A stretch of 14,988 bases of DNA from Burkholderiales bacterium (lineage in GTDB: Bacteria > Pseudomonadota > Gammaproteobacteria > Burkholderiales > Burkholderiaceae), in contig CANBQJ010000078.1 of the NCBI GenBank assembly GCA_947371645.1, forward strand, positions 1 through 14,988, read 5' to 3'. The notes under the pieces are model-generated. The model did no database searches. It saw only the letters and a program-made list of their open reading frames with translations, and was not told where the DNA came from. The position numbers and the translations under genes were made by a program. Positions 1 through 6,675 of the stretch are shown here, in pieces; within the stretch, counting starts at the first letter, position 1, and each line of letters opens with the position of its first letter.

Positions 1-40
1 GCGCGGCTTAGCCGATGAGACCCCGGCGCCCCAGTTTCCA

Positions 41-128
<88 letters not shown>

Positions 129-133
129 AAAAC

Positions 134-168
134 AAAACCCCAAGTGATCCGGTCGCTTGGGGTTTTTT
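134..168 (+). terminator. Rho-independent terminator of tRNA-Ser
   Basis: The inverted repeat AAAACCCCAAG (134-144) pairs with CTTGGGGTTTT (156-166) around a short loop, and the 3' arm runs into six T residues (163-168). This is a textbook intrinsic terminator that ends tRNA-Ser transcription six bases past the CCA. Any start codon for the next gene placed inside it (such as 157) is therefore unlikely. Confidence 0.92.
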
Positions 169-207
169 GTTCTGCGCAGGGTACCTTCCCACTTGCCCCA
201 CCTTTTT

Positions 208-212
208 GAAGG
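208..212 (+). promoter_or_regulatory. Ribosome binding site deciding start at 220
   Basis: GAAGG lies seven bases before the ATG at 220. The longer in-frame start at 157 sits inside the tRNA terminator and has no such site, so this site fixes the start of the SHOCT-domain protein. Confidence 0.7.
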
Positions 213-219
213 CACCCAC

Positions 220-1098
220 ATGCGACAACTCTCAGCCCTGGGCCAACAGCGGCTCAACGACGTGGCCCAGCGCCATGGCTTCAGCTTCGAGGCCACCATG
301 AACATGCTGGACGCCGTGATCAACGGCAATGGCAGCATGGCCCAGTTCAACCACCCCGAATTTTCTGGCTCCGGCCAGTGGATGCGCGGCGGCATGACCA
401 TGGTCTCCGACATGTTCAACAACTACCTCAAGGGGCGCGTTGACAACCTGTGCAACGAGCTGTCCAACCTGGTGGCCAGTCAGCCCGATCTGGTGCGTCA
501 AGGCAGCTTCCAGTCGCAAAGCCAGGACGGCGGCTACAACAACAACCAGGCGCAGAGCAGCTACGGTGGCTGGAACGGCGCTCAACCCGCTGGCGATGGC
601 GGCAATTTTGGTCAGGCCAGCCTGTTCGTGGCGCCCGCGCCCGGCACCTCTGGCGACTGGTGGCCCGCCGACCTGCGCTGGCCCAACAGCACCGGCGCAC
701 AAAATGGCGTGCGTTACGCTTACTTTGCACAAGCCCGGCGCCTGGTGATCGACGTGGCCGGCACCGTGACGGTGTACGACACCCTGGACCACCAGATCGG
801 CGGCTTTTCGCAGCAGCAATCGGTGGGTGGCACACTGGGTTTCAACAGCCAGTACGGGCTGATCGACGTGGCCAGCCTGCCGGTGGTGTCCTCCAACGGC
901 CAGCCACCGAGCAGGCCCATGGCGCCCCCTGCGATGGCGCCCGCACCGTCAATGTCCAACCCGTCCCAGGGCGCTTCCGGCGCCAGCGGGCAAGAGGTGT
1001 TTGCCACCATCGAACGCCTGGCCGAACTCAGGGCCAAGGGCATCCTCAGCGACGAGGAATTCGCGGCCAAGAAGTCGGAGTTGCTGGGCCGCCTGTGA
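220..1098 (+). CDS. SHOCT domain-containing protein
   Basis: The 292-residue protein has a short C-terminal SHOCT domain at about 262-291, with the pattern [18 protein letters not shown] followed by [13 protein letters not shown] is a small helical module of unknown role, usually fused to other domains. The N-terminal part (about 1-90) is helical and has Met/Asn-rich stretches. Residues about 95-135 form a Gln/Asn/Gly/Ser/Tyr-rich linker. A globular middle part with several predicted strands spans about 135-225, and a Pro/Ala/Met/Ser-rich linker (about 228-258) leads into the SHOCT module. No signal peptide or membrane segment is seen, so it is probably cytoplasmic. The start at 220 is chosen for its ribosome binding site and because the longer start overlaps the tRNA terminator. 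The exact function is unknown; the SHOCT call is firm. Confidence 0.9.
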   Translation: MRQLSALGQQRLNDVAQRHGFSFEATMNMLDAVINGNGSMAQFNHPEFSGSGQWMRGGMTMVSDMFNNYLKGRVDNLCNELSNLVASQPDLVRQGSFQSQSQDGGYNNNQAQSSYGGWNGAQPAGDGGNFGQASLFVAPAPGTSGDWWPADLRWPNSTGAQNGVRYAYFAQARRLVIDVAGTVTVYDTLDHQIGGFSQQQSVGGTLGFNSQYGLIDVASLPVVSSNGQPPSRPMAPPAMAPAPSMSNPSQGASGASGQEVFATIERLAELRAKGILSDEEFAAKKSELLGRL

Positions 1099-1131
1099 GC
1101 CCTGAGCCCCGTGCGGGCCGCCCTGGCGGGA

Positions 1132-1146
1132 TGCCCCACCGGGGCG
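1132..1146 (+). terminator. GC hairpin after the SHOCT gene (weak terminator candidate)
   Basis: GCCCC (1133-1137) and GGGGC (1141-1145) form a short GC-only stem with a three-base loop, 34 bases after the SHOCT stop codon. There is no T tract, so it would at best be a pause or a factor-dependent end point. Hairpins like this arise easily in GC-rich DNA. Confidence 0.25.
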
Positions 1147-1202
1147 CAGGGTTTGCGCCAATTCGGGTTGACCCCAGGTAGACTGGCCGGCGTGTCAGCC
1201 CT

Positions 1203-1208
1203 GAGGAG
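1203..1208 (+). promoter_or_regulatory. Ribosome binding site deciding start at 1216
   Basis: GAGGAG lies seven bases before the ATG at 1216, an ideal spacing. The longer in-frame ATG at 1111 has no comparable site and would add a 35-residue extension of arbitrary look. Confidence 0.75.
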
Positions 1209-1215
1209 CCATCAC

Positions 1216-1431
1216 ATGTCCCTGCTTGCCAACGTTACGTCTGAAGTGGTGGCGACGGTCACCGAAGTGTGGCCCGCCATGGGCTTGGTCTGGCTGGACG
1301 ATGGTGCGCGTGAATGGGCCGTGTCCCGCAGCACGCCGGGTGTGAACCTGGATGTGCTGACGCCGGGGGCCCGTGTGGCGCTGAGGGTGCAGGAATTCCA
1401 CGGCCAGTTGGTGCCTCAAGCCCTGCACTGA
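1216..1431 (+). CDS. Small hypothetical protein, 71 residues
   Basis: I do not recognise this protein. It is 71 residues, begins MSLLANVTSEVVATVTEVW and has alternating hydrophobic residues that suggest a small all-beta fold. The arrangement (a strand ending GLVWLDDG, then EWAVSRSTPG, then GARVALRVQEFHGQLVPQ) resembles a compact OB-fold or small barrel, but this is only an impression. It has no signal peptide and no Cys. The strong ribosome binding site at the right distance and normal codon use for this genome support real coding. The gene ends seven bases before the 3' end of the convergent GT-C-like gene, so the two share a very tight tail-to-tail junction with no room for a terminator. 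Confidence 0.7.
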   Translation: MSLLANVTSEVVATVTEVWPAMGLVWLDDGAREWAVSRSTPGVNLDVLTPGARVALRVQEFHGQLVPQALH

Positions 1432-1438
1432 GTCGGGC

Positions 1439-2935
1439 TCAGCGGGCCGCAGCCTGGGGGCGCCGGCGCCGGATGAGGTGCCACAGGCGCACGCCCAGCA
1501 GCACGATGCCCAGGTAGTAGAGCGCGTCCACGTCGTAGCGGAAGCGCATGTTCTCGCCCACGTCAAAGAAGTTGGACAAGGCGTTGAACCACACGACCAG
1601 CATGGCGTAGAAGATCAGCGTCTGTGGCTGGCCGGCCTGCAAGGCGCCCCGGCTGAACAGCGCACGCAGCGCCAGCCACGAGAAGTAGCCGAACACCAGC
1701 ATCAACGTGACAGAGCGGCCGCCCACGCGTTGGCCCATGTCGCGCACGCCGCGGGGGTCATCCTTGGGCTGCAGGTAGATCACCTTGCGGATCAGGCTGT
1801 CGATGGGGTACCAGGGCGCTGCGCCCTTTTGCACGAACTGGTAGTCGCTGGCAGGCGTGAAGTACAGGGCCCACCCTTGCGCCACGGTGAACAGGTAGCC
1901 CATGGGCTTGCGTTTGACCACGCAGGTGAACGCCTTCATGTACAGGGGTGAGCTGGCGGCATATTCCAGGCTGTTCATGTCGCCATTGCCTTGCGGCATG
2001 AGCGGGCGCAGCGCCGCGTGGGCCTGCACAAAGGCCTGCACTTCAGGCAGCTGGCGGTAAGCCTCGGGCCGAGAGAAGGGCAGGATGGTGGTCACGTCGC
2101 CGCACCCCGCAGCTTGCGCGGCCTGCAATTCGGCGGGCGACATGCGGATGGTCGCGATGCGAAACAGGTTTCTGGGTGCCCATGAGCTCATCGACGGGCT
2201 GTCAAAGAGGACCTGGTTCTTGACCTGCCAGGCGGCAAAAGGCAGGCTCATGACCACGGCCATCAGCAGCAACTGGCCCCAGCGCAGTTTCAGTGTGACG
2301 ACGCCAAACAGGCCCAGCAGGCCCAGCAGGATGACGATGCTGTAGGTTTGCCGGTTGAAGCCCAGCACCACCATGCTCAGCACCCAGGCCCACACCCAGC
2401 GCAGGCGCTCCGGGCTGCCGGCCGCTGCCTGCGTGGCCTTCGAGAACAGCATGAGGTTCACGGCCACCAGCATCATCGTGAAATGGCACGAGTAGTCCCA
2501 GTTCTCGTAGGCGATGATTTCGGGCAGGAACACGAACACGCCCGCGATGCCCAGTGCGGCGGCGCGGCTGCACCAGGGCCGCATGACGACGAACAGCGCC
2601 CCGGCGGCCAGGTAAGTGGACAGCTTGTTCACCCACATCAGCAGGCTGTGGTCGCCCAGCAGGTGGTTGGACCACCAGAAAATGAAGTTCCACAGCGGCG
2701 GCTGGCTGTGCAGGTACAGCAGGGATTTCAAGGGCAGTTTCAAATCCTCTTTGGACATGAATTGCCACATTTCGTCCGAGTAATGGGCGAAAGGTGCGCC
2801 GTGAACAGCCAGCAGGACTTCGCGAACCAGGATGAGCAGGGCGATGAGGGCCAGCCAGCGCAGCGGTCGTTGCGTTTTGATTTTGATCTTGGGCGCGGTG
2901 GCGCCGTGAGCGCGCGAAGTCGTCTGGTTTCCCAT
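1439..2935 (-). CDS. GT-C-type polytopic membrane glycosyltransferase-like protein
   Basis: This 498-residue protein has a basic N-terminus followed by about ten hydrophobic segments; the first is at about 27-46. The loop after the first segment carries an acidic pair, D54-E55 in HYSDEMWQF, and just beyond it HSQPPLW (76-82). An acidic motif in the first outer loop followed by an xQPPL(W/Y) motif is typical of GT-C enzymes of the PMT/ArnT/RgtB superfamily, which take sugars from polyprenyl-phosphate donors on the periplasmic side. Near the C-terminus an ENMRFRYDVDALYYL stretch resembles the E-x-R-(F/Y)-x motif of the same group. The start at 2935 is preferred because the longer form adds 32 Arg/Pro-rich residues, although no strong ribosome binding site is visible. 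The gene is divergent from the YvlD-like gene (125-base gap). Donor and acceptor are unknown. A link to the arabinose operon 3.7 kb away is speculative. Confidence 0.72.
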   Translation of the reverse strand: MGNQTTSRAHGATAPKIKIKTQRPLRWLALIALLILVREVLLAVHGAPFAHYSDEMWQFMSKEDLKLPLKSLLYLHSQPPLWNFIFWWSNHLLGDHSLLMWVNKLSTYLAAGALFVVMRPWCSRAAALGIAGVFVFLPEIIAYENWDYSCHFTMMLVAVNLMLFSKATQAAAGSPERLRWVWAWVLSMVVLGFNRQTYSIVILLGLLGLFGVVTLKLRWGQLLLMAVVMSLPFAAWQVKNQVLFDSPSMSSWAPRNLFRIATIRMSPAELQAAQAAGCGDVTTILPFSRPEAYRQLPEVQAFVQAHAALRPLMPQGNGDMNSLEYAASSPLYMKAFTCVVKRKPMGYLFTVAQGWALYFTPASDYQFVQKGAAPWYPIDSLIRKVIYLQPKDDPRGVRDMGQRVGGRSVTLMLVFGYFSWLALRALFSRGALQAGQPQTLIFYAMLVVWFNALSNFFDVGENMRFRYDVDALYYLGIVLLGVRLWHLIRRRRPQAAAR

Positions 2936-3060
2936 GTGCTTTGGTCGTCGGGGCAATGGCCGCCCGGGTTGGGGCCTTGGAATGCGGGCAAATCTTAGCT
3001 GCAAAGGTGCGGGCTGCCGGGCAGGGCGCACCCAGGCTCCTGGGGTGATAGATTCGTCCC

Positions 3061-3477
3061 ATGGCCAACAAGATCACCGCTTTCCTCGTCCATTGGGCCG
3101 CGACGGCCTTGTCGCTGTGGGCCGCCACGCGCATCTTCAGTGGCCTTCACTTTCAGGATGGCGAGGCCTTGCTGGCTTCGGCCCTGGTGCTGGGCCTGGC
3201 CAATGCCGTCGTCAAGCCCTTGTTGATCATCCTGACCCTGCCGTTGACGGTGCTGACGCTGGGCTTTTTCCTGTTGGTGATCAACGGCCTGGTGCTGATG
3301 CTGGTGGCCAGCCTGGTGAAGGGCTTTGCCGTGGATGGCTTTGGCACGGCCTTGATGGCCAGCCTGTTCATCTCGGTGCTGAGCACCTTCATCGCGGGCT
3401 TCGTGCCCGGGTCGGGGACACAAGTCAAGGTGCAATGGGGGCGCGGCCCCGGTGACGACCGCGGCCCTCGCGAGTGA
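3061..3477 (+). CDS. Phage_holin_4_2 / YvlD-family membrane protein
   Basis: This is a 138-residue protein with four hydrophobic segments (about 6-24, 36-54, 62-88 and 98-117). The order and the motifs NAVVKPLL...LTLPLTVLTLG and LVINGLVL match the small inner-membrane family annotated phage_holin_4_2 (YvlD in Bacillus). Despite the name, these are ordinary chromosomal proteins of unknown function and are not evidence for a prophage. The polar, Gly/Arg-rich tail (about 118-138) should be cytoplasmic. The start ATG has only a weak upstream purine stretch, but the N-terminus MANKITAFLVHW fits the family. The gene stands alone, and 181 bases separate it from the Spy-like gene. Confidence 0.87.
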   Translation: MANKITAFLVHWAATALSLWAATRIFSGLHFQDGEALLASALVLGLANAVVKPLLIILTLPLTVLTLGFFLLVINGLVLMLVASLVKGFAVDGFGTALMASLFISVLSTFIAGFVPGSGTQVKVQWGRGPGDDRGPRE

Positions 3478-3500
3478 GTCGGGCCGCAGCACGCGCCCCT

Positions 3501-3517
3501 GTGTGAGCACCTCACGC
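3501..3517 (+). terminator. Hairpin downstream of the YvlD-like gene (weak)
   Basis: GTGTGAG (3501-3507) can pair with CTCACGC (3511-3517), seven pairs including one G-T, across a three-base loop. It lies 23 bases after the stop codon but is followed by GC-rich sequence, not a T tract. It may be a factor-dependent end point. Confidence 0.3.
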
Positions 3518-3522
3518 GCGGG

Positions 3523-3564
3523 TTCACCGTTCTTTACGGCCGCACCACAGCAGGTTTACGGCCG
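3523..3564. promoter_or_regulatory. Candidate OmpR/CpxR-type operator: phased TTCAC/TTTAC repeats
   Basis: TTCAC at 3523-3527, TTTAC at 3533-3537 and TTTAC at 3555-3559 lie on one strand. The first pair is offset by exactly 10 bases (N5 between them) and the third by a further 22, about two helical turns. The last two are part of a ten-base direct repeat, TTTACGGCCG (3533-3542 and 3555-3564). Read on the other strand, the first pair is GTAAA-N5-GTGAA, one mismatch from the known CpxR box GTAAA-N5-GTAAA of enterobacteria. The repeats lie 95-136 bases upstream of the Spy-like gene, whose homologues are controlled by such regulators. No convincing -10/-35 pair is visible nearby. Confidence 0.45.
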
Positions 3565-3648
3565 GTCCTGATGATGAAGGCATGCCCAGAACACGGGCAA
3601 CACCCGAATCCGCCCACACAGAGGCTGGGGGGTGAACATCCAGGAACC

Positions 3649-3652
3649 GGAG
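3649..3652 (+). promoter_or_regulatory. Ribosome binding site of the Spy-like gene
   Basis: GGAG lies six bases before the ATG at 3659 and supports that start over the internal ATG at 3698, which has no such site. Confidence 0.65.
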
Positions 3653-3658
3653 TAGCCC

Positions 3659-4342
3659 ATGTCCGCACGATCACCCCTCAAAGCGCTTCTTTCAACCATG
3701 CCAACGAAGGGCACACGCCGTTGGGCGTGGCGGGCTGCAGCGGTCGCCGCTGGCGCCACGGTCGTCGTCAGCCTGGGCGCCTGGGCGGCCACCGGGGACA
3801 AGCCAGCGGCCACGCCCGTCGCCGCATCCGCATCTGCATCGGACAGCATGCCCGATGGCAACGGGCACCACGGCCACCATGGCATGGGTGGGCATGAGGG
3901 CGGCGAAGGCATGATGCCGTTTGGTGGGCACCACCTGCAGCGCATGCTGGACGACGTGAAAGCCACCGACGCCCAGCGCGCCCAGATCCGCACCATCACC
4001 GACAAGGCCCAGGCCGACCTCAAGGCCTTGCACGAAGAAGGCCGCCAGCTGCACGAGCAGGGCATGGACCTGTGGGCGGCGCCGAAGCTGGATGCCGCAG
4101 CGGCCGAAGCCCAGCGCCAGAAGATGCTGCACCACCATGACGTGCTCAGCCAGCGGATGATGCAGGCCATGCTGGACGTGGGCCAGGTGCTCACGCCCGA
4201 ACAGCGCGCCAGCATCGTCCAGCGCATGCGAGCGCACCATCAGGGCATGTGGGAGCGCATGAAGGCGCACTTTGGTGGCGACCGCCGCCCCCCCCCGCCG
4301 TCTGGTGCAAGCGCGTCGGCTTCCGCTGCTCACGCGCACTGA
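3659..4342 (+). CDS. Spy/CpxP-family periplasmic protein, His/Met-rich
   Basis: This 227-residue exported protein has an Arg-containing n-region (RRWAWR, about 20-25), a hydrophobic core (about 26-40) and a likely signal peptidase site after A41-W42-A43. The mature part has the LTxxQ family pattern: LTPEQ at 178-182 and a diverged first copy ATDAQ at about 102-106, each within a long amphipathic helix. Spy and CpxP are periplasmic helical cradle proteins. Spy acts as a chaperone, and CpxP restrains its sensor kinase. Residues 69-92 are extremely rich in His, Gly and Met, and the tail ends in HAH, so metal binding is possible. A run of nine C (4288-4296) encodes the Pro run before the tail. 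The gene lies 39 bases upstream of the response regulator on the same strand, so the three genes probably form one unit with the protein as periplasmic partner of the kinase. Confidence 0.88.
   Translation: MSARSPLKALLSTMPTKGTRRWAWRAAAVAAGATVVVSLGAWAATGDKPAATPVAASASASDSMPDGNGHHGHHGMGGHEGGEGMMPFGGHHLQRMLDDVKATDAQRAQIRTITDKAQADLKALHEEGRQLHEQGMDLWAAPKLDAAAAEAQRQKMLHHHDVLSQRMMQAMLDVGQVLTPEQRASIVQRMRAHHQGMWERMKAHFGGDRRPPPPSGASASASAAHAH
4288..4296 (+). repeat. Homopolymer run of nine C inside the Spy-like gene
   Basis: Nine consecutive C residues encode part of the RRPPPPS stretch near the C-terminus of the Spy-like protein. One slipped base would replace the last ~15 residues and, in one of the other frames, read past the stop into the start of the regulator gene. 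The run is either a slippage-prone tract or a place where a sequencing error is likely. Confidence 0.9.
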
Positions 4343-4370
4343 GCCGAGCCGACCCCACATCGCCACAACT

Positions 4371-4374
4371 GGAG
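4371..4374 (+). promoter_or_regulatory. Ribosome binding site deciding start of the response regulator
   Basis: GGAG lies one base before the ATG at 4376, which is too close to use, but seven bases before the in-frame ATG at 4382. It therefore favours 4382. Further in-frame ATGs at 4397 and 4406 lack a good site. Confidence 0.6.
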
Positions 4375-4381
4375 AATGAAC

Positions 4382-5122
4382 ATGGAACGCGCGACAATGC
4401 CCGACATGAGCGAACACATTTTGCTGATCGACGACGATTTGCGGCTCAGCGCGATGGTGGGTGACTACCTGCGCAGCCATGGCTACCAGGTCTCCAACGC
4501 CCCCACGCTGATGGCCGGTCGCGAATTGCTGGCCCGTCAGGCCTGTGATGCCCTGGTGCTGGACCTGATGCTGCCCGATGGCGACGGCCTGAGCCTGTGC
4601 AAGGAACTGCGCGCCTCGCCGCGCACCCGGGGTTTGCCCTTGTTGATGTTGTCGGCGCGGGGCGAGCCCACCGACCGCATCGTGGGCCTGGAGATCGGTG
4701 CCGACGACTACCTGCCCAAGCCCTTCGAGCCGCGCGAGTTGCTGGCCCGCTTGCGCGCGCTGCTGCGCCGCACCGGCACCCAGACCGACGGCGACGACAT
4801 CTGGCGTTTTGGCCGCCTGGAGATCGACGCCGGCTTGCGCCAGGTTCGCCTGGACAACAAGCCCTGCGAACTCACTTCCTACCAGTTCGACCTGCTGACC
4901 GTGCTCGCCCAGCACCCGGGCCGCGTGCTCAGCCGCGACCAGATCATGGACGCGCTCAAGGGCCACCCGCTGGAAGCCTTTGACCGGTCGATCGACGTTC
5001 ACATCTCGCGCATCCGCGCGGCCATCGAAGACGACCCCAAGGAACCGCGCCGCATCCTCACGGTGCGGGGTGTGGGTTACGTGTTTGCCAAGAAGCAGGA
5101 CGCTGACCAAGAATCTCCATGA
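4382..5122 (+). CDS. OmpR/PhoB-family response regulator
   Basis: This 246-residue regulator has an N-terminal receiver domain (about 12-125) and a C-terminal winged helix (about 145-238). The acidic pocket is D17-D18-D19, the phosphoacceptor is D61 in LVLDLMLPDGDG, the switch Ser is S91 and the conserved Lys is K113 in PKPFEP. The winged helix has the family features RVLSRDQIMD, a recognition-helix region FDRSIDVHISRIR and a closing ILTVRGVGYVF wing. It resembles CpxR/RstA/OmpR proteins, and the context (Spy/CpxP-like gene upstream, kinase downstream) favours an envelope-stress role. Its stop overlaps the kinase start by four bases, so the two are translationally coupled. The start at 4382 is chosen by its ribosome binding site; the true protein could begin a few residues earlier or later. 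Its likely targets include the phased repeats at 3523-3564. Confidence 0.95.
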   Translation: MERATMPDMSEHILLIDDDLRLSAMVGDYLRSHGYQVSNAPTLMAGRELLARQACDALVLDLMLPDGDGLSLCKELRASPRTRGLPLLMLSARGEPTDRIVGLEIGADDYLPKPFEPRELLARLRALLRRTGTQTDGDDIWRFGRLEIDAGLRQVRLDNKPCELTSYQFDLLTVLAQHPGRVLSRDQIMDALKGHPLEAFDRSIDVHISRIRAAIEDDPKEPRRILTVRGVGYVFAKKQDADQESP

Positions 5123-6573
5123 AGAGCCTGGCCCTGCGGATTTACCTGGCCGTGGTGGCCGTGCTGCTGGTGTTCGCGCTGATCACCGGCTGGCTGGCGC
5201 AGGGCAACATGGAGCACGAGCGCAGCCAGGTGCAGTCGCAAGCCGCCTGGACAGAACGCGCAGCCGCGTGGGGCGAGCTGATTGAAAACAGCCTGCCGCC
5301 CATGTCGGTCAACGAGGCCGAGCAGGCCCGCGTCTTCCTGGACTGGGCGGAACGCCTGCGCCTGCCCATGGCGCTGGACAACCCCGATGGCCAGCGCGTG
5401 GCCACGGCGCCCATGCTCGATGAACTGCTGGAGCGCCGACCTGAGTTGCGCGACCGCATGCAGCGCACCCAGCTCTCCGACGGCCGCGTGCTGTGGGTGG
5501 TGCGCCCGGGCGCCTTGCGCGACCGGGGCGGCATGGGCCTGCTGGGTGGGGGCGGGCCGCCGGGTTTTCATCACTTTGCCGGCGGGCCGGGCATGGGGCC
5601 AGGTGCTGATGTCCCGCCGGGCATGATGCCGCCGCCCCGAGACCAACCCTGGCTGGCCCCTCTGGGCTGGTTGGTGCCGCCCTGGCTGGCCCATGGCTTG
5701 CCGGCGCTGGGGCTCTCGCTGGTGCTCTTGTTTGTGGCCGTGGCCGTGGGCGCCTGGCCCGTGGCGACACGCCTGACCCGCCGCCTGCAGGCCTTGCGCA
5801 CCGGCGTGGAAGTCTTTGGCCAGGGGCAGTTGCAACACCGTGTGGCGGTGGAGGGCGCCGACGAGGTGGCGGCGCTGGCCGCCAGCTTCAACGAGGCCGC
5901 GCAGCGCGTGGAAGACCTGGTGACCTCCAACCGCAGCCTGCTGGCCAACGCCAGCCACGAATTGCGCTCACCCCTGGCGCGCCTGAAGATGGCGGTGTCC
6001 ATCATGGGTGACATGCCGCCTGAGCGCGCGGCACAGCTCCGCACCGAGATCCACCAGGACATCCGCGAGCTCGACGAGCTGGTCGAAGAGCTGCTGCTGG
6101 CCAGCCGGCTGGAAACCCAGCCGCCGCTGGACCGCACGCCGGTGGACCTCATCGGCCTGCTGGTCGAAGAAGGGCGGCGCACCGGCGCACAGGTGGATGT
6201 GGATGCGGCCACCGATGTGCAGCCCTACCCGGGCGACGAGCGCCTGCTGCGCCGAGCCGTGCGCAACCTCCTGGAAAACGCCCGCCGCTACGGTGGCCCG
6301 GAGGTGGTGCTCCAGTTGGTGCATGCCGGCACTGGCCTGGACATCACGGTGGCCGACCGCGGGCCGGGCGTGCCTGAAGACCAGCGCGAGCGCATCTTCG
6401 AGCCTTTTTACCGCATGCCCGGTCACGCCGAGTACGCAGGGGGCGTGGGCCTGGGCCTGAGCCTGGTGAGGCAGATTGCCCGCCAGCACGGTGGACAGGT
6501 GCGCTGCACGCCACGGCAGGGTGGCGGCACCGTGTTTGCCTTGTCCTTGCCTGGCGCTACCTCGCCCACATGA
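5119..6573 (+). CDS. HAMP-containing sensor histidine kinase (CpxA/RstB type)
   Basis: This 484-residue inner-membrane kinase has TM1 at about 6-28, a periplasmic domain to about 194, TM2 at about 195-215, a HAMP linker (about 216-268), the HisKA dimerisation domain with phosphoacceptor H280 in NASHELRSPLARL, and an ATPase domain. That domain carries the N box (NLLENA, N387), the G1 box DRGPG (413-417), the F box (ERIFEPFYR) and the G2 box GVGLGLSLV (442-450). All catalytic boxes are intact. The end of the periplasmic domain (about 137-175) is a Gly/Pro/Met stretch with a few His. It matches in style the His/Met-rich region of the Spy-like protein encoded two genes upstream. The kinase should phosphorylate the overlapping response regulator. 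The signal is unknown; metal or misfolded envelope protein is plausible from context. Confidence 0.95.
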   Translation: MKSLALRIYLAVVAVLLVFALITGWLAQGNMEHERSQVQSQAAWTERAAAWGELIENSLPPMSVNEAEQARVFLDWAERLRLPMALDNPDGQRVATAPMLDELLERRPELRDRMQRTQLSDGRVLWVVRPGALRDRGGMGLLGGGGPPGFHHFAGGPGMGPGADVPPGMMPPPRDQPWLAPLGWLVPPWLAHGLPALGLSLVLLFVAVAVGAWPVATRLTRRLQALRTGVEVFGQGQLQHRVAVEGADEVAALAASFNEAAQRVEDLVTSNRSLLANASHELRSPLARLKMAVSIMGDMPPERAAQLRTEIHQDIRELDELVEELLLASRLETQPPLDRTPVDLIGLLVEEGRRTGAQVDVDAATDVQPYPGDERLLRRAVRNLLENARRYGGPEVVLQLVHAGTGLDITVADRGPGVPEDQRERIFEPFYRMPGHAEYAGGVGLGLSLVRQIARQHGGQVRCTPRQGGGTVFALSLPGATSPT

Positions 6574-6598
6574 CGCTCGCATGACGCCGGGATGACCC
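6569..6598. promoter_or_regulatory. Three 11-bp-phased direct repeats (PhoB/OmpR-type operator candidate)
   Basis: ATGACGC occurs at 6570-6576 and 6581-6587, and ATGACCC at 6592-6598. The seven-base units are separated by exactly four bases, giving an 11-base period. On the other strand they read GGGTCAT, GCGTCAT, GCGTCAT. This is the architecture of a pho box (seven-base CTGTCAT-type units, four-base spacers), and GTCAT is shared. The first copy overlaps the kinase stop codon, and the array lies about 95 bases upstream of the arabinose operon start. Unlike a classical pho box, the spacers are GC-rich. Confidence 0.4.
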
Positions 6599-6641
6599 GG
6601 CCTGCTGGTGCGGGGGTGGCCCCGGGCTTCGGGGGCGCGCC

Positions 6642-6657
6642 TGTGGCGTTTGCCACA
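6642..6657. promoter_or_regulatory. Inverted repeat TGTGGC/GCCACA before the arabinose operon
   Basis: TGTGGC (6642-6647) and GCCACA (6652-6657) form a perfect six-base stem with a GTTT loop. It could be a weak terminator for the kinase transcript or one arm of an operator. No T tract follows. Confidence 0.3.
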
Positions 6658-6662
6658 GTCCT

Positions 6663-6675
6663 GTCCAAATTGGAC
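6663..6675. promoter_or_regulatory. Palindrome GTCCAA-A-TTGGAC next to the operon ribosome binding site
   Basis: GTCCAA (6663-6668) and TTGGAC (6670-6675) are perfect inverted repeats around one central A. They end directly at the GAGGA ribosome binding site of the first operon gene. This placement suits a repressor site or a translation-controlling hairpin. Function is inferred from symmetry only. Confidence 0.35.

Noticed and set aside
3061..3477. Prophage remnant suggested by the holin family name
   Set aside because: Phage_holin_4_2/YvlD proteins are chromosomal membrane proteins, and no lysin, spanin or structural phage gene is nearby.
3692..5110. Minus-strand open frame (472 codons) opposite the Spy-like and regulator genes
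   Set aside because: It is a codon-bias shadow: both plus-strand proteins have intact family motifs and the antisense product has none.
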